A stretch of 64,000 nucleotides of DNA, from assembly GCA_030737835.1 (NCBI GenBank), contig CM060856.1, forward strand, positions 10,271,670-10,335,669. Direction: 5' to 3'. Source of the DNA: Acorus gramineus (Eukaryota > Streptophyta > Magnoliopsida > Acorales > Acoraceae). Position numbers and translations under genes: made by a program. Positions within the stretch are counted from its first letter, which is position 1. Each line of letters opens with the position of its first letter. Positions 46,348 to 57,384 of this stretch are shown piece by piece. A model generated the notes under the pieces. It did not search any database and was not told where the DNA came from. It was given only the letters and a program-made list of their open reading frames with translations.

Positions 46348-49300
46348 TCACTGTTCTTTCCAAACTCGGCCGGTGACGCGGAGCTTGAGCTCCTGGTGGT
46401 TGCCACCGGAGAAGAAGAGGGCGATGTTCCGGTGGATGATGAGGCCATCACAGCTGTCGCGGACCTTACTGTGGCTGTCACGGATGCTCATTGGGACTCC
46501 CTGCCACACCAACTTCCGGCCGTTGCTGCCAACTTCAAGGCTGTAGGTGAAGTTCTTGGCCTCGTCTTGATCCCCCATGAAGCGGAGGAATGCCATGTAG
46601 ACGGGGGATGTCCCTAATAGGAATGCTTCAAAGTGGAGGCAGAAGTGCCGCCCGAAACAGTTGAACACCTGCCATGGAAGAGGGGAGTTAGAGATCAAGC
46701 AGTAGTAGTAGTCTTCATCTACCTGTGAATTTAGGAGTGCGTTCGGCCAACTTTTAGAGATTCTGCTCTAATCCAAACTTGTTTCTAAATGCACAAGTCG
46801 TTCCACTTTCTAAACAAAATGAAAAATAAACAACAATTTTCGAGGAGTATAACAAAGTATGTTATCTGAATAGCCAATTTCAAAAGCTGCTTTAAATTTT
46901 GCTAAAAGCTATGAGATCACAGCAAGAGACAAGTACTCAAGTAGCACAGACTAGGTATATTAAAGAAACTAGAATTGCGAAACCAAAAAATTCATAGCAA
47001 GAAATAAAATACAACAAGAGGTGCAAAGAAAAGACTCACAGTGAGCATCCAAGTTGCATTTTCAACCTCATGGGGGTTGGATTTGATGTAGCGATGATCA
47101 AATGTGCAACCATCATGCATGTCCACCTTGTGATCATTTTTCAAGTGGGACAACAGGGCTGGAATATCACCAGTAACCGAGCATTCAGAACCTGCGTATG
47201 GGCAATCGTAGGGCCTGAACCTGCATGCCTGCTCATGTTTCAATTTGCTATAGTATGGGAATATGTCTGCACAGCCAAGGTCATTGTATCTACAAGGAAG
47301 GTCAAGAGATTCTGCCACTTTCTCCAGAGCTAAGCATCTTATGTTACCCAGTTCGTGTCTGCAAGTAGGGCAGTGATTATGTACTCTAAGCTTGCAATTC
47401 GAGCAGAGCGTATGGCCATTTGGACACTGCACATGGCAATGATGTGGTCAGTTTAAATTTCATATATTCATATTTGATGATGCAAAATGACAGAAAATGC
47501 CAAGGATGATGTGAACTAGAAATAGATCAAGTGAAAGAAAATTTATAAGTTTCTAATACTGTCATTCACACCAGTAGGTTCCTACTCATGCACCATTAAC
47601 ATGGACTTGAAGAAACTCATGTGAAGGGGAAAGAGATAGTTCTCAATGGAGGGATGGGCCTCATCCCATGCCTTATGAGACCATTCCTTTACTGTTAATT
47701 CTTTTCCTTTTATTTTTCCACTCCAGTTGTATTAGTATTATTGATGTCTTTCATTAAATAGATATTTCTGTGTATCCTATACAATGTTCATAAAATAAAT
47801 ATAGGGTTAAAGATATCTAAGTCCCTACAAACATGGAAAAACCCATATAAATCCCTACTAAAATTAGGACAGACGTACGAGTCCCTGAAAACTCAGAAAA
47901 ATCCAATTATCATCCCTGAGTTAAATTTTCATCCAAATTTAACGGAATATTCCAAGAATATTCTATCACATATAATTGTGTTAACATTGAAGTCCTTATA
48001 AACAGCCATAAAAACAAATTAGTCCCTCGCAAAAGACAAAATTACCCCTGAAAGACTTTTACATTAAATTGTGTACACATTGCAGTCCCTGTAAACAATC
48101 ATAAAGACAAATTAGTCTTTGCAAAAGACAAAAATGCCCCTGAAGAATTTTTACATTTAATTGTGTAGAAATTGCAGTATTTTAGAGGGTATTTAATTTT
48201 TAAATTGCAATGTCTGCACAATTAAATGTAAAAATCCTTCAAGGGTATTTTTGTCTTTTAGAGGGACCAATTTGTCTTTACGATTGTTTATAAGGACTGT
48301 AATGTCTATTCAATTATATGTAAAAGTCTTTCAAGGACAATTTTGTTTTTGCGGGAAGTAATTTGCTTTTATGATTATTTTTAGGGACTACAATATATAC
48401 ACAATTTAATGTAAAAGTCTTTTAGGGACAATTTTATCTTTTGCAGGGACTAATTTGTCTTTATGACTGTTTATAAGGACTTCAATGTCTACACAATTAT
48501 ATGTGATGGAATATTCTAGGAATATTCCATTACATTTGGATGGAAATTTAACTCAGGGATGATAATTGGATTTTTCTGAGTTTTCAGGGACTCGTACGTC
48601 TGTCCTAATTTTAGTAGGGACTTATATGGGTTTTTCCATGTTTCTAGGGACTTAGATGTCTTACAGATACTTCTAGCTCTTGATATAACTTGTCTTCTTT
48701 CACTCAAATAACAAAATCTGTGCAGTTTAGGTCTGTGAGACTGTGACATTCTCAGTTACAATTTTTTACCCACTCTGGAAAGGGGGGTCAGGTCATGCCA
48801 CTCAATCATCCTTATATAAAATCCACAGAGCATCCTCAACGAAAAACTCTTCCATTTATAGATTTCAACACATTATAAACCCAAAACATTGCTGGTCACA
48901 TTTTCATAAATGCTATAATATTTCTCAAAGTGCAACAGAAAAGCAATAAAAAATTTGCAGGTTTGCAGCAATCAGCAAAGAAAAAAAAACAGGTATTAGT
49001 TAAAATTAAACCATACAACAGATAGATTGGTTGACTTGAAAGTTATGAAAGTTCAAAAATAGATTGGTTGACTTGAAAGATCTCATCTTATGAAAGTTCA
49101 AATATAGCTAGTAAACATAAAACTGATTAAGTTGAAAGTCATAAGACACTGTTAAGTTGAGAGTCATACAAATATCTTAAGCAAGATTGAAGGTAAACAT
49201 ACAGGCATACAGCTGATTAGAAACTGTTAAGTTGAGTCATAAAACACAAATGAACACCATCGGTAAAACCACAGCAGAAATGAAAGAACTGGTGATGTGA

Positions 49301-49597
49301 AAAAAAGAAATAGACCGTCCAATATTACAAAGAGCATGGGAATGCCGTGTACTTTGTGTGCTTGACAAGGAGATAAGAAGTTACCTGATGTATCGGAGGG
49401 TACATTAAGTTGGTACATATTGGGCACTCGAGGAGCTCATGTACACCATTTATGGAAGAGGTGCCTGCTTTAGCACTAGGAGCAATGGAAGGCTTATTCT
49501 GCTGGACATTCTCCAATTTTTTGTTAGATGTGAGTAACTCAAGATCCATTGCTTGAAATTCAGGAACTTCTACAGATTTGTTGTTTCCCGGAGCCAT
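46348..49597 (-). CDS. SINAT-type RING E3 ubiquitin-protein ligase (seven-in-absentia homologue)
   Basis: Three coding exons on the minus strand: 49597-49385, 47426-47040 and 46668-46348, GT-AG joined, giving 306 residues, typical for plant SINAT proteins. The N-terminus MAPGNNK matches the MAPG start of SINAT2-like proteins. The C3HC4 RING spans C58-C93 (CPICTNLMYPP, CPNGHTLCSNC, CPTC). The SIAH-type zinc finger follows at about 110-170 (CRYNDLGCADIFPYY, CRFRPYDCPYAGSEC). The TRAF-like substrate-binding domain then runs to the end (VFNCFGRHFCLHFEAF, LRVTGRVWKE). SINAT ligases ubiquitinate regulators of autophagy, auxin and brassinosteroid signalling; the specific substrates of this one are unknown. 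All zinc ligands are present. Intron 1 (1.96 kb) holds a MULE fold-back copy. The nearest relatives appear to be SINAT2/3/4 rather than SINAT5. Confidence 0.95.
47804..48662. mobile_element. Long-TIR fold-back MULE, copy 2, in SINAT intron 1
   Basis: Begins GGGTTAAAGATATCTAAG and shares order and wording with 4810-5768 (TCCCTACAAACATGGAAAAA, GACGTACGAGTCCCTGAAAA, ACTCAGGGATGATAATTGG). The halves are inverted repeats. The right terminus stops at GACTTAGATGTC and lacks the final CTTTAACCC, and no 9-bp duplication is visible, so the right end has been lost or mutated. Confidence 0.8.
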
Positions 49598-50580
49598 GCT
49601 AATTTATTTTTCTAGTCTTGATATAATCAGAAAATTAACAGTTGTTATATACTTATAAGGTAATACTCCAAATTCTTTTGGCAGCTTTTCCCATGTGATA
49701 CATTAATATAAATGGATTTGCACTAGTTTTAACAAAAGAAAGTTTGTTATATAATTAATCCCCACTCTATTACTGGCATCACCCCGGCAACATAGCATCT
49801 TCTGAGATTTTCCTTTCGTGGCATAGGCATGAATAGTTCCATGAATGTTCAATACAGATCACCTAATAAAATTACAACAGAAGTTTGCATCAGTGCTTTT
49901 TTCGGTTTGGAGAATAAAAGATCACAATGTTCTAAAAAAAATTATGAATTAGTAAACAATCACAATAGACCATTTTCAAAAGGCTATCAAGGACTTCCGT
50001 TCATTATTCAGAGTAAACAGTATATTTTTCAAAACAAGAAGAAAACTATGACACGAAAATAAAAAACCAAAATTAAGCTAAAGGAAGAAAAAAAAACCAA
50101 AAAGGACCAATTCAAGCATGCTAGGGTAAATGTTGGATAGAACAGATGTTCACAACATGATACTGATAGCCATCTACAGCAAATGAAGATTGTTTGCCTG
50201 CTCAGGAGACGAAGTACGTGAACTAAAACACCTATATTGTGATAGCCATGTTCAAGGATGGGATGCAAAGCATAATCGTCCATTTGAAAGCCAACTTAGT
50301 CCATGGTCCCTAATCAGATATTGATATTTTTTTAGAATGTGCTGAACATATATCGCCGTGCATGTTGAGTTGACTATTGTTTTCATAAATGGGAAGAAAG
50401 GATGTGCTACTATTTTTTTGGGTATGATGCACTACAAAGGTATGTGGAACTTCCAAGTTTTTTTTTTTTTTTTGGCGGGTGGAACTTCCAAGTTGAATAG
50501 CTTATACATCTTCAATTGTCTCTGTGCTTTTGTGTTCTTGTGCATCTAAGTTTCAGGTGTTACAAAATGACACTCGCGTG

Positions 50581-50665
50581 CAAACCGAGCTTAGGTCAGC
50601 CGGTTAGCACCCCTCTCTGAAAAGGAGGTCAGGAGATCAAACCTTGGGGAATTTTTAGAAGAAAA
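50581..50665 (+). mobile_element. Very short tRNA-derived SINE or tRNA retropseudogene
   Basis: Box A (TTAGGTCAGCCGGTTAGCAC) and box B (GAGATCAAACCTTGG) lie 35-40 bp apart, then an A-rich end. The flanks AAATGACACTCGCGTG (50565-50580) and AAATGATACTCACGTG (50666-50681) match at 14 of 16 positions, a decayed target duplication. The stems do not pair as a functional tRNA. Confidence 0.7.
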
Positions 50666-51151
50666 AAATGATACTCACGTGTAGGTGATACTAAGATAGC
50701 AATGAATTGATAATCATTAACCCTGTGGATTTAGTGGGGGAAGGCCTTTCATATCATATATCTGTAAAAATCCAGAATGACCTGTGAAAACTCCTTCCCA
50801 TTACACTTATCCCAGACACATGATTCAAACTCAACCACAACTTGCACTGTCTATGAACCAATACCCAAATTTTTCATAGAAGAAATTGAAGAAAAGCAAC
50901 TATCACAGTGAATTAGTTTCACGCAAAGCTACAAAATTCAGCCAAAAAAAAAACAACAATTTAATACAGAACATGTGAAACGATATGACGGAATCAACCA
51001 AAAAAACAACAATCTAATACTGACCGAAATTCAATACCAACCACGAAGCACAAATTATCAAACACAGAAGAAAGTATTCGGAAATCCAAATAAATAAAAA
51101 AAATCGACGGGAAAGGCAGGGACAGGGCGACAAGAGTAGATGAACGAGATA

Positions 51152-51300
51152 CGGTACCTCGGAATAGGTCTAGGAGAAAATCCAAGGACCCTGGTTTCGG
51201 CTGTCTCTTCATGGATTCGTTCGAGCTTCTGTTCGCCCGTCTCTTCCGCGTGTCCATTTATGAAGACCAAGCTCTCCAACGATGGATGGTGATGTTCTCA
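51152..51300 (-). other. Possible non-coding first exon of the SINAT gene
   Basis: On the minus strand this GC-richer stretch ends in a good donor (CCGAG|GTACCG near 51152). The DNA upstream of the SINAT ATG offers an acceptor-like TTAG just before it. Two ATGs in the exon (51279 and 51257) would then be upstream starts. The one at 51279 would read in frame into the SINAT coding sequence and add about 41 residues. I prefer the MAPG start because it matches the family. Confidence 0.4.
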
Positions 51301-52742
51301 CTCCGTGGTGGGCCGGGATTGGTTGATCTGAGACGTTGATTGAGGGATCGACGGCTTTGATTGGGTGCCGTGGGTTTTGGTTTGCATGACCGTGTGACTC
51401 ATCCTTTGTTGAAGAATAAAATTAAAATAAAACACTTACAAGTGGCCATAGCACAATAAGTATTTATATGTGTTAAGGATATGTTTTAATAATGAGTCTT
51501 GCACTTTTATAAAAAAAAAATTAAAATAAATCATGTAATGTATGATTAAAGATTTTAAACAAAAACATAACAATTTGTTTTTTTTTTTTATATATATAGA
51601 AAATTTGACCAATTCTATTATGAGATAAATAGACAATGTTTGCGTGGTGAGGATAAAAAAATAAAGAGAAAAAGAAAATAATTAAATAACATTACAAAGA
51701 AAATATCGGCAGGGACTTGGATAGTAGATTAGAAGCCTCCATCACGCAGTCTATCATATCGGCGGGGACTTGGATGATTTGGTGTACACGAAATGAAGTC
51801 ATTTTCAGGTGAGTGTGGGTATGCCAAGAGAATATGTGAGAAATGTTTATCAAATTAGGGGCGATACATTGCAAAGGCGGAAGAGGTCAATCTCAGAAAT
51901 GAGAGGTTATGCATCTCAGGGTAACCATGGCCGTTGTAGGTCCCATTTGGGTTAGATGACTTTTCTAACCCGGGGGGAATGATAGCGCGTGGTCACCTCT
52001 TTCTTTTTTACTTTATGTTTTTCAAATCTATTCTTCGTTCTGTTGGAGTTTGTAATTTGAATTTAGAAATGAAATCGGATAGTAAATATCTACCTTTCTT
52101 TAAAAAAAAAATATCACAAAAAAAATAATATAAAACAAGGACCATAACAGGTGATCGCTCCACAAGGCTGCCACTGGACGACAAGGTTTGGTTGAAACCA
52201 ACCCTCGTTACCTATTACATGACTTGCAAATATGACTCATTCACAATGATACTAACCACTCCTGTGAATCCCACACCCCATTCACAAATGGACAGGCGCG
52301 TCTGCTCTCATAAGTTCTTGACATAGAAACGGGAACCCTTGAACACCATGTCATTTCTGATAGTCAAATCTCCTGCTGAAATCAATTGAGAGCAAAACAA
52401 AGCAAAACAATTTGATTTTACAAACTTAGAACGCACTCCATTGAGTTTAGTACTTTAGTTTGAATATCTTTATTTGTAAATTGAGATTTAAAACCTCAAG
52501 AAATGTTTCCGGATAAAACAATGAGTGGAAATGATACATCCATCAATTAATTTTAATTTTTGATGTCGTATCTGTGAAATATTTATCGTATCAGTGTATA
52601 TTCCACTTGATGACCGTGGGATCTTTGGATTGGAGAAAGTGCTGTAAAACATATTGATTGTACACGAGTATATGAAATATATAATATAATAAATATTAAT
52701 TAAAAATAAAAAACTATATGCATTTAATTCATTATGTTTTGT
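51301..52742. other. Intergenic DNA, no gene seen
   Basis: Moderately AT-rich with no supported coding sequence; short ORFs lack family features. It ends at the left target duplication of the SINE. Confidence 0.5.
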
Positions 52743-52952
52743 GTCCCCTGCGCGCATGGCGTAGTGGTGAGGGCACTCACCCTTTTAATGGGTGGCTGGG
52801 GATTGATTCTTGCTTCCTGCAGGAAGAAAAATGAAAAAGTGTCAATTGTGTTCTGATGGAATCTGTCCACGTCCTTTGTTGTAATAGGCCTACGGGCTTG
52901 TAGTCTATAATTTTGCCCCACGGGGCCTATGTACCCAAAAAGAAAAAAAAAA
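52743..52952 (+). mobile_element. Complete SINE, 210 bp, with exact 17-bp target duplication
   Basis: The 17-mer AATTCATTATGTTTTGT occurs exactly at 52726-52742 and 52953-52969. The element has polymerase III box A (TGGCGTAGTGGTGAGGGCA) and box B (GGGGATTGATTCTTG). A tRNA-unrelated body follows (GGCCTACGGGCTTGTAGTC) and then an A-rich tail. It is a tRNA-derived plant SINE. The intact duplication suggests a fairly recent insertion. Confidence 0.92.
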
Positions 52953-52981
52953 AATTCATTATGTTTTGTAAGAGTAAATAT

Positions 52982-53210
52982 GGGTTAGTTTGATTATGCG
53001 ATTGAGCAGCATTTACGATTACAGTAAGTTACGTTTGTGATCGTGCAACCAAACAGTTTTACTGTAGCATTTTCCTGTACATAGATTCAGACAAATAATG
53101 TTCAAAAACTGTGATTTCAAAAAATTGAGAAAATAAGCTTCCTGCAGAATCTGTTTTAAAACTCAGATTCCTGCATGATCAGTTTTGTAATCACACAATC
53201 AAATGCACCC
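52982..53210. mobile_element. MITE related to 42343-42565, opposite orientation
   Basis: Ends GGGTTAGTTTGATTATGCG and TCACACAATCAAATGCACCC are inverted repeats. The body shares TTTACGATTACAGTAA, CAACCAAACAGTTTTACTGTAGC and GATTTCAAAAAATTGAGAAA with the reverse complement of the other copy. It starts 13 bp after the SINE target duplication. Confidence 0.75.
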
Positions 53211-53574
53211 ATAGTATGCTTCTTCAGAGGGGATCGAATATTCACCGAGATATAGGTTATGTTGCTTGGAAGGATTGGGTTGAGATCTCCTTTGTCCCAT
53301 GCTCCCCTTTCCTTTCCTTTCTCTCCCCATCTCCTATGTTATCTTTTTTGCATTTTCAATTTATGTATTTTGTTTTACTATTGATTTTAGATGTGCACTG
53401 TGACACTTCCTGACGAAAACGTGGTAGTTTGTCTACTTATCAAAAATACATAAATAAATTTCGCCTGATGTCATATCATATTTTTATTTAAAAAAAAACT
53501 TAAAAAAATCAAAATAAATGCCGTAATCCCTCTCCCTGTTCAAAAATCATATTCGATCCCGCTCTCCGCAACTC

Positions 53575-53599
53575 AGAGAGAGAGAGAGAGAGAGAGAGA
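53575..53599. repeat. (GA)n microsatellite in the leader of the NNF1-like gene
   Basis: Twelve AG dinucleotides about 120 bp before the start codon. GA/CT repeats are common in plant leaders and core promoters. The 53211-53574 stretch before it shows no gene. Confidence 0.9.
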
Positions 53600-53718
53600 A
53601 GAAAAGGAAAATAATAAAAAAAAAGAAATCACTTTTCTTTGAACCCCCGAAAACTCAAATCCCCCCTCCCTCGATTTAAACCCTAGAAAGCAAATTCGAG
53701 ATTCATCATCATCGGAGG

Positions 53719-56700
53719 ATGGGAGACCTAATCACGGGTTCCGCAAGGAATTCGAATCTGAAGAAATCGTTCAAGCTCAGCATCCGATGTCTCTATGGCG
53801 CTTGCTCCATCGAGGTCTTCCTTCCATCCTTGTTTCCATTCTCTCTCTCTCTCTCTGTCCCTCCCCCCCCTCCTTCATCGATCTTTCTCATCGCGTTTGG
53901 TTCTTCCGGTGTTAATCCGAAACCACACAGGAGTTCAACAAAGCGTTTCCAACATTCGGTCCCGCCGAGCGAGAACGTCTTCGTCGCTTGTTTCTTCAGG
54001 TGATCCACACACACGCGGATCTTGATTTTTAGACTAAACCGTGAATTGAATGAGTTTATTTGTATCGGCTTTGAAAAAAGATTAATGATTTTTTCTGTCC
54101 TCTCATGTTTCAGGTCATGGCGTCTCTGCATGATAGTATAGAGGTACTTGTCTGCCCTCTATTATGAACGTTTCAAAATCTTTGTTTGTTATTCTGTGAA
54201 GAATTGTGTGTGGTGTCTGTAGAACTTAAAAGTTCAATAATCTGCTCAGATTATCATAACTTACAGTGGGGGAACGCCATTTTTTTTTTTATCACATGCT
54301 TTGACAAGCAGTTGATGGGGAAACTGCTATTTTATATGTTTTTTTTTTTTCTTGGCTATCAGAGGTATCCCAGACCCTTCGAGGCAAGGACTAATCCTCC
54401 GGATGTTTGCACTAACCCACTTAGAAGTTTCCCTACGGACATTATTTATATGTTGGTTCCATGGCATTTATATGTTTTGTTTTATTATGTGTGGTTCCAT
54501 TCTTCCATGGCATTTGTCTTTTGAGGTGGGGAAACAAAAGAAAAGTTTATAGGCTAGAGCTGGGGCAGAAACAGGGAATGGGTTAAGAAACAGTGTAGAA
54601 AAGGAGAATGGGTCAATAAACAATGGGAGCAGAAAGGTCAAATTGAGATTCCAAATCGGATCTAAATGTGTTGCATAAAGAGTCCCAGAAGAGCAGAAAG
54701 GTCAAATTGAGATTCCAAATCGGATCTAAATGTGTTGAATAAAGAGTCCCAGAAAAGTGGTTCACCCTTCATTTGTGTTTCTCTGATATATCAGCTGGCC
54801 ACTTGACTCATGTACAGAGATTTTTCACATGCACACTTTGACATCTTGAGTTTGGTTTTCTTTTTTCTGTTCAATGTATGTTAATTAGCAAAAAATCTGG
54901 CATCTAGTCACAGGGCAGAAACTCCTTCGTAATTGATCATCATTCCCTCAATGGCCATGGCCATTTTATGGATATCTGTTTGCAAATTTTGTGCCCAATA
55001 ACCTGACCAGTAAAGAAAATTATCATAATATTATTAGACAGTGTAGCAGTCATCTGGAAAGGGTGTGCCAGGTTTTATCGCTCTTCTTTTCCGTTTCTGC
55101 CATTTCTTTTTCTTATTGATTGATTATTTTCCATGCACAAAATAGTGGTTGTAGCCACTATGCCTATTCGAATTCATATGGGATGAATGTTTTGACTATG
55201 TTCTTTGAATTTCTCAGGAGGAATTTGAATCCATATGCCAGGAGACACGGGTATGAAGTCAAGCTTACATTTTACAAATTATACATAGAATATATATGTC
55301 TATTTTATAATGAAATGTTATATTAGTTACAATAAAAAAATTTGTTATATTAGTTGTTTTTTTATAGAGAAGAAAAATGTTTAATTTTGCATTTCTATTA
55401 CAGTTCTAATGTGTTCCTTCATATTTCTCCCTGTTTTTAATTTTCCTGTAATTGAGATGATTTACAAGATCATAACACCGGCTTCTTTTTGTGGAGATAA
55501 TTTATATTTTTCTAATCATCCAATTTGATATCTCAAGGTCAAAATACTTATCATCACATGGAAATTTATTATCAAAATGATACATTTCCATTTGAAAGTC
55601 AGATTAAAGTATAAATTAGTATCAGTGTACTTTTATTTTGGAAACTGCAGAAGTTATGCTATATGTTATTTTATTTTGAAGTTTTTTGGTTTCAGTGGCA
55701 CTTTTTAATAAATAGAGGAATAAAGTTAATTTTATTGGAAAATCTTTCTATGAACCTTTGGGATGCAGCCTGGGCTTCAACTATCAGTTTTGTGTATCAT
55801 ACTACAACTGTGAAACTATCAGGTTGATCCTTGCTTACCTGTAGAAAATAGAAACTGGATTTCCCATGTCATTTATTTTGTTTTGTATATCATCGCTCTT
55901 CTTCTGAAAAAAAAATCTTGAAAATTGTCTGGAAGCTAATTCTATTTATGACATTTGAAAAAGATAAATGCCTATTCATAGGACTATAGAATTTGTGAGA
56001 TGAAACATGATTTCTAGTTGAGAGCTAAGAATTTGAAGCATTACATGAAACCATGTATATTTTAATTAGTTGTATTCCTTTCCATCCACGATATGTATGA
56101 AATTTGTTGGTTACCACATGAAGCTTGTATACCTCTTAGGTGGGTAGCGCTCTGGCTAATTTAGAGCAGCTTGTAGAAGAACAGAATCTTGATATCCTGC
56201 CTGCTGATAAGTAAGTTTGTCTTTTTCTTAAGGGCCATTCATTATATATCAGATTCTATTATTTGTTATTTGTGGGCAATACTGATCTATTTTTGTCGTA
56301 AATGAGTTTTTATCATCATGTCTCCCAATTCAAATCAATAAAAGGTCCATCACATAATGGAATTCAATAACTAGGGAAAAGAACTAGTTAGAAGTTTTAG
56401 CCTGCCAAATCTAATTGTGCATCAATTTTCTCCTTCATGCCTAAACAGCGAGCCTTCTATTGAAAAGTGTTAAAAGACATCAAATATGGAACATCACTGG
56501 CATCCAACTTCTGTGGAGGAGAGGCTGGTTTGCTAAAAATACTTCATTGAAATACATGAGTGGTGGGATCCTTCTCCGAGTAAATCATCTATGTTAGGAA
56601 TCAATAGACATGAGAAATACTGTTCTGTACCAACCATGTCTGGTGGCCTGGATTACTACTTGTTGCCAAAATTTTATGTAGGCTTTGGTTATTATGATAT

Positions 56701-57384
56701 AATCATTTAGTATATATGGCTTTCTGAAGTGTTTAGGAACTAAGAATGAGAATTTATTTCTTATTGACAATTGTATAACTTGAATGTAGGACTAAATTAC
56801 AAGATATCAAAGACGAATTGTTAAGAGAAAAGAAAGAAGAGATCCAGTTTTTGAAAGGGCAATTGCAAGAGGTGAGCATCTGGAAACCGTTCAAAAACCT
56901 CTGCTATGTCTCTCTCATCTCTGAATGTTCAAACTTCAACAGAATTTGAGTTACATTTCACATAGGGAGCCATCACATCTTGAGATCAACTTCTAGTTTA
57001 TGATACAGTGATGCTAAGGTCCATGGGTGCTCCCTGGATGTCGTTCGCTGTATCAATACTCAAGCAAAGATTAAGCAAGGATTGAATTAAAAGTTGGTAG
57101 TGGTTATTTTAAACTTAGTTTCGTGTGTTTCAGATGAAATAAATTCAAACTGGGGTTATTTGTCCAGGTAGTGGAACAGAACACTTCGATGAAGTCCCGT
57201 ATTGAGGGCCTGAAGACACAAGACTTTCCAGCTACCACCAATGTGATAAAAAAGGTAACAAATCATCCTTTGTGTTCTTTCTCCGGGTATAACAGAAAGA
57301 TCTGCCCATCATTGTGTTCTCTTGAAATTGTTTTAGCAGTTGAAGAGATGTAACACAGATGTCTATGAATCACTCTGCCATTGA
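53719..57384 (+). CDS. Probable kinetochore MIS12-complex subunit NNF1/PMF1-like
   Basis: Eight small exons: 53719-53814, 53931-53999, 54114-54143, 55218-55250, 56140-56210, 56790-56871, 57168-57254 and 57337-57384. All have GT-AG borders and closing phases, giving 171 residues. The conceptual protein has a basic start (GSARNSNLKKSFKLSIRC). A helical segment FNKAFPTFGPAERERLRR..FLQVMASLHDSIEEEFESIC and NLEQLVEEQNLD follows, and then a charged coiled coil (DELLREKKEEIQFLKGQLQE). The helical part aligns by eye with the NNF1/PMF1 domain, with hydrophobic positions plus IxEE and LVEE matches. NNF1 is part of the MIS12 complex that links centromeres to the outer kinetochore. The assignment rests on pattern comparison from memory. 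A generic coiled-coil protein is the alternative. Exon 8 has a TAG/CAG tandem acceptor that could drop one Gln. Intron 3 contains a 64-bp duplication. Confidence 0.7.
54627..54754. repeat. 64-bp tandem duplication in intron 3 of the NNF1-like gene
   Basis: GAGCAGAAAGGTCAAATTGA starts at 54627 and again at 54691; the two copies continue together through CCAAATCGGATCTAAATGTG with one substitution (TTGCATAAAG against TTGAATAAAG). Near-identity indicates a recent duplication. Confidence 0.9.

Noticed and set aside
48960-49230. CRISPR-like or tandem array from repeated TTGACTTGAAAG/GTTAAGTTGA words
   Set aside because: Spacing is irregular and copies are few and diverged; it is simple intronic duplication in a plant gene.
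50581-50665. Functional tRNA gene
   Set aside because: Boxes A and B are present, but acceptor and anticodon stems do not pair and the unit is flanked by target-type repeats, so it is treated as a retroposon.
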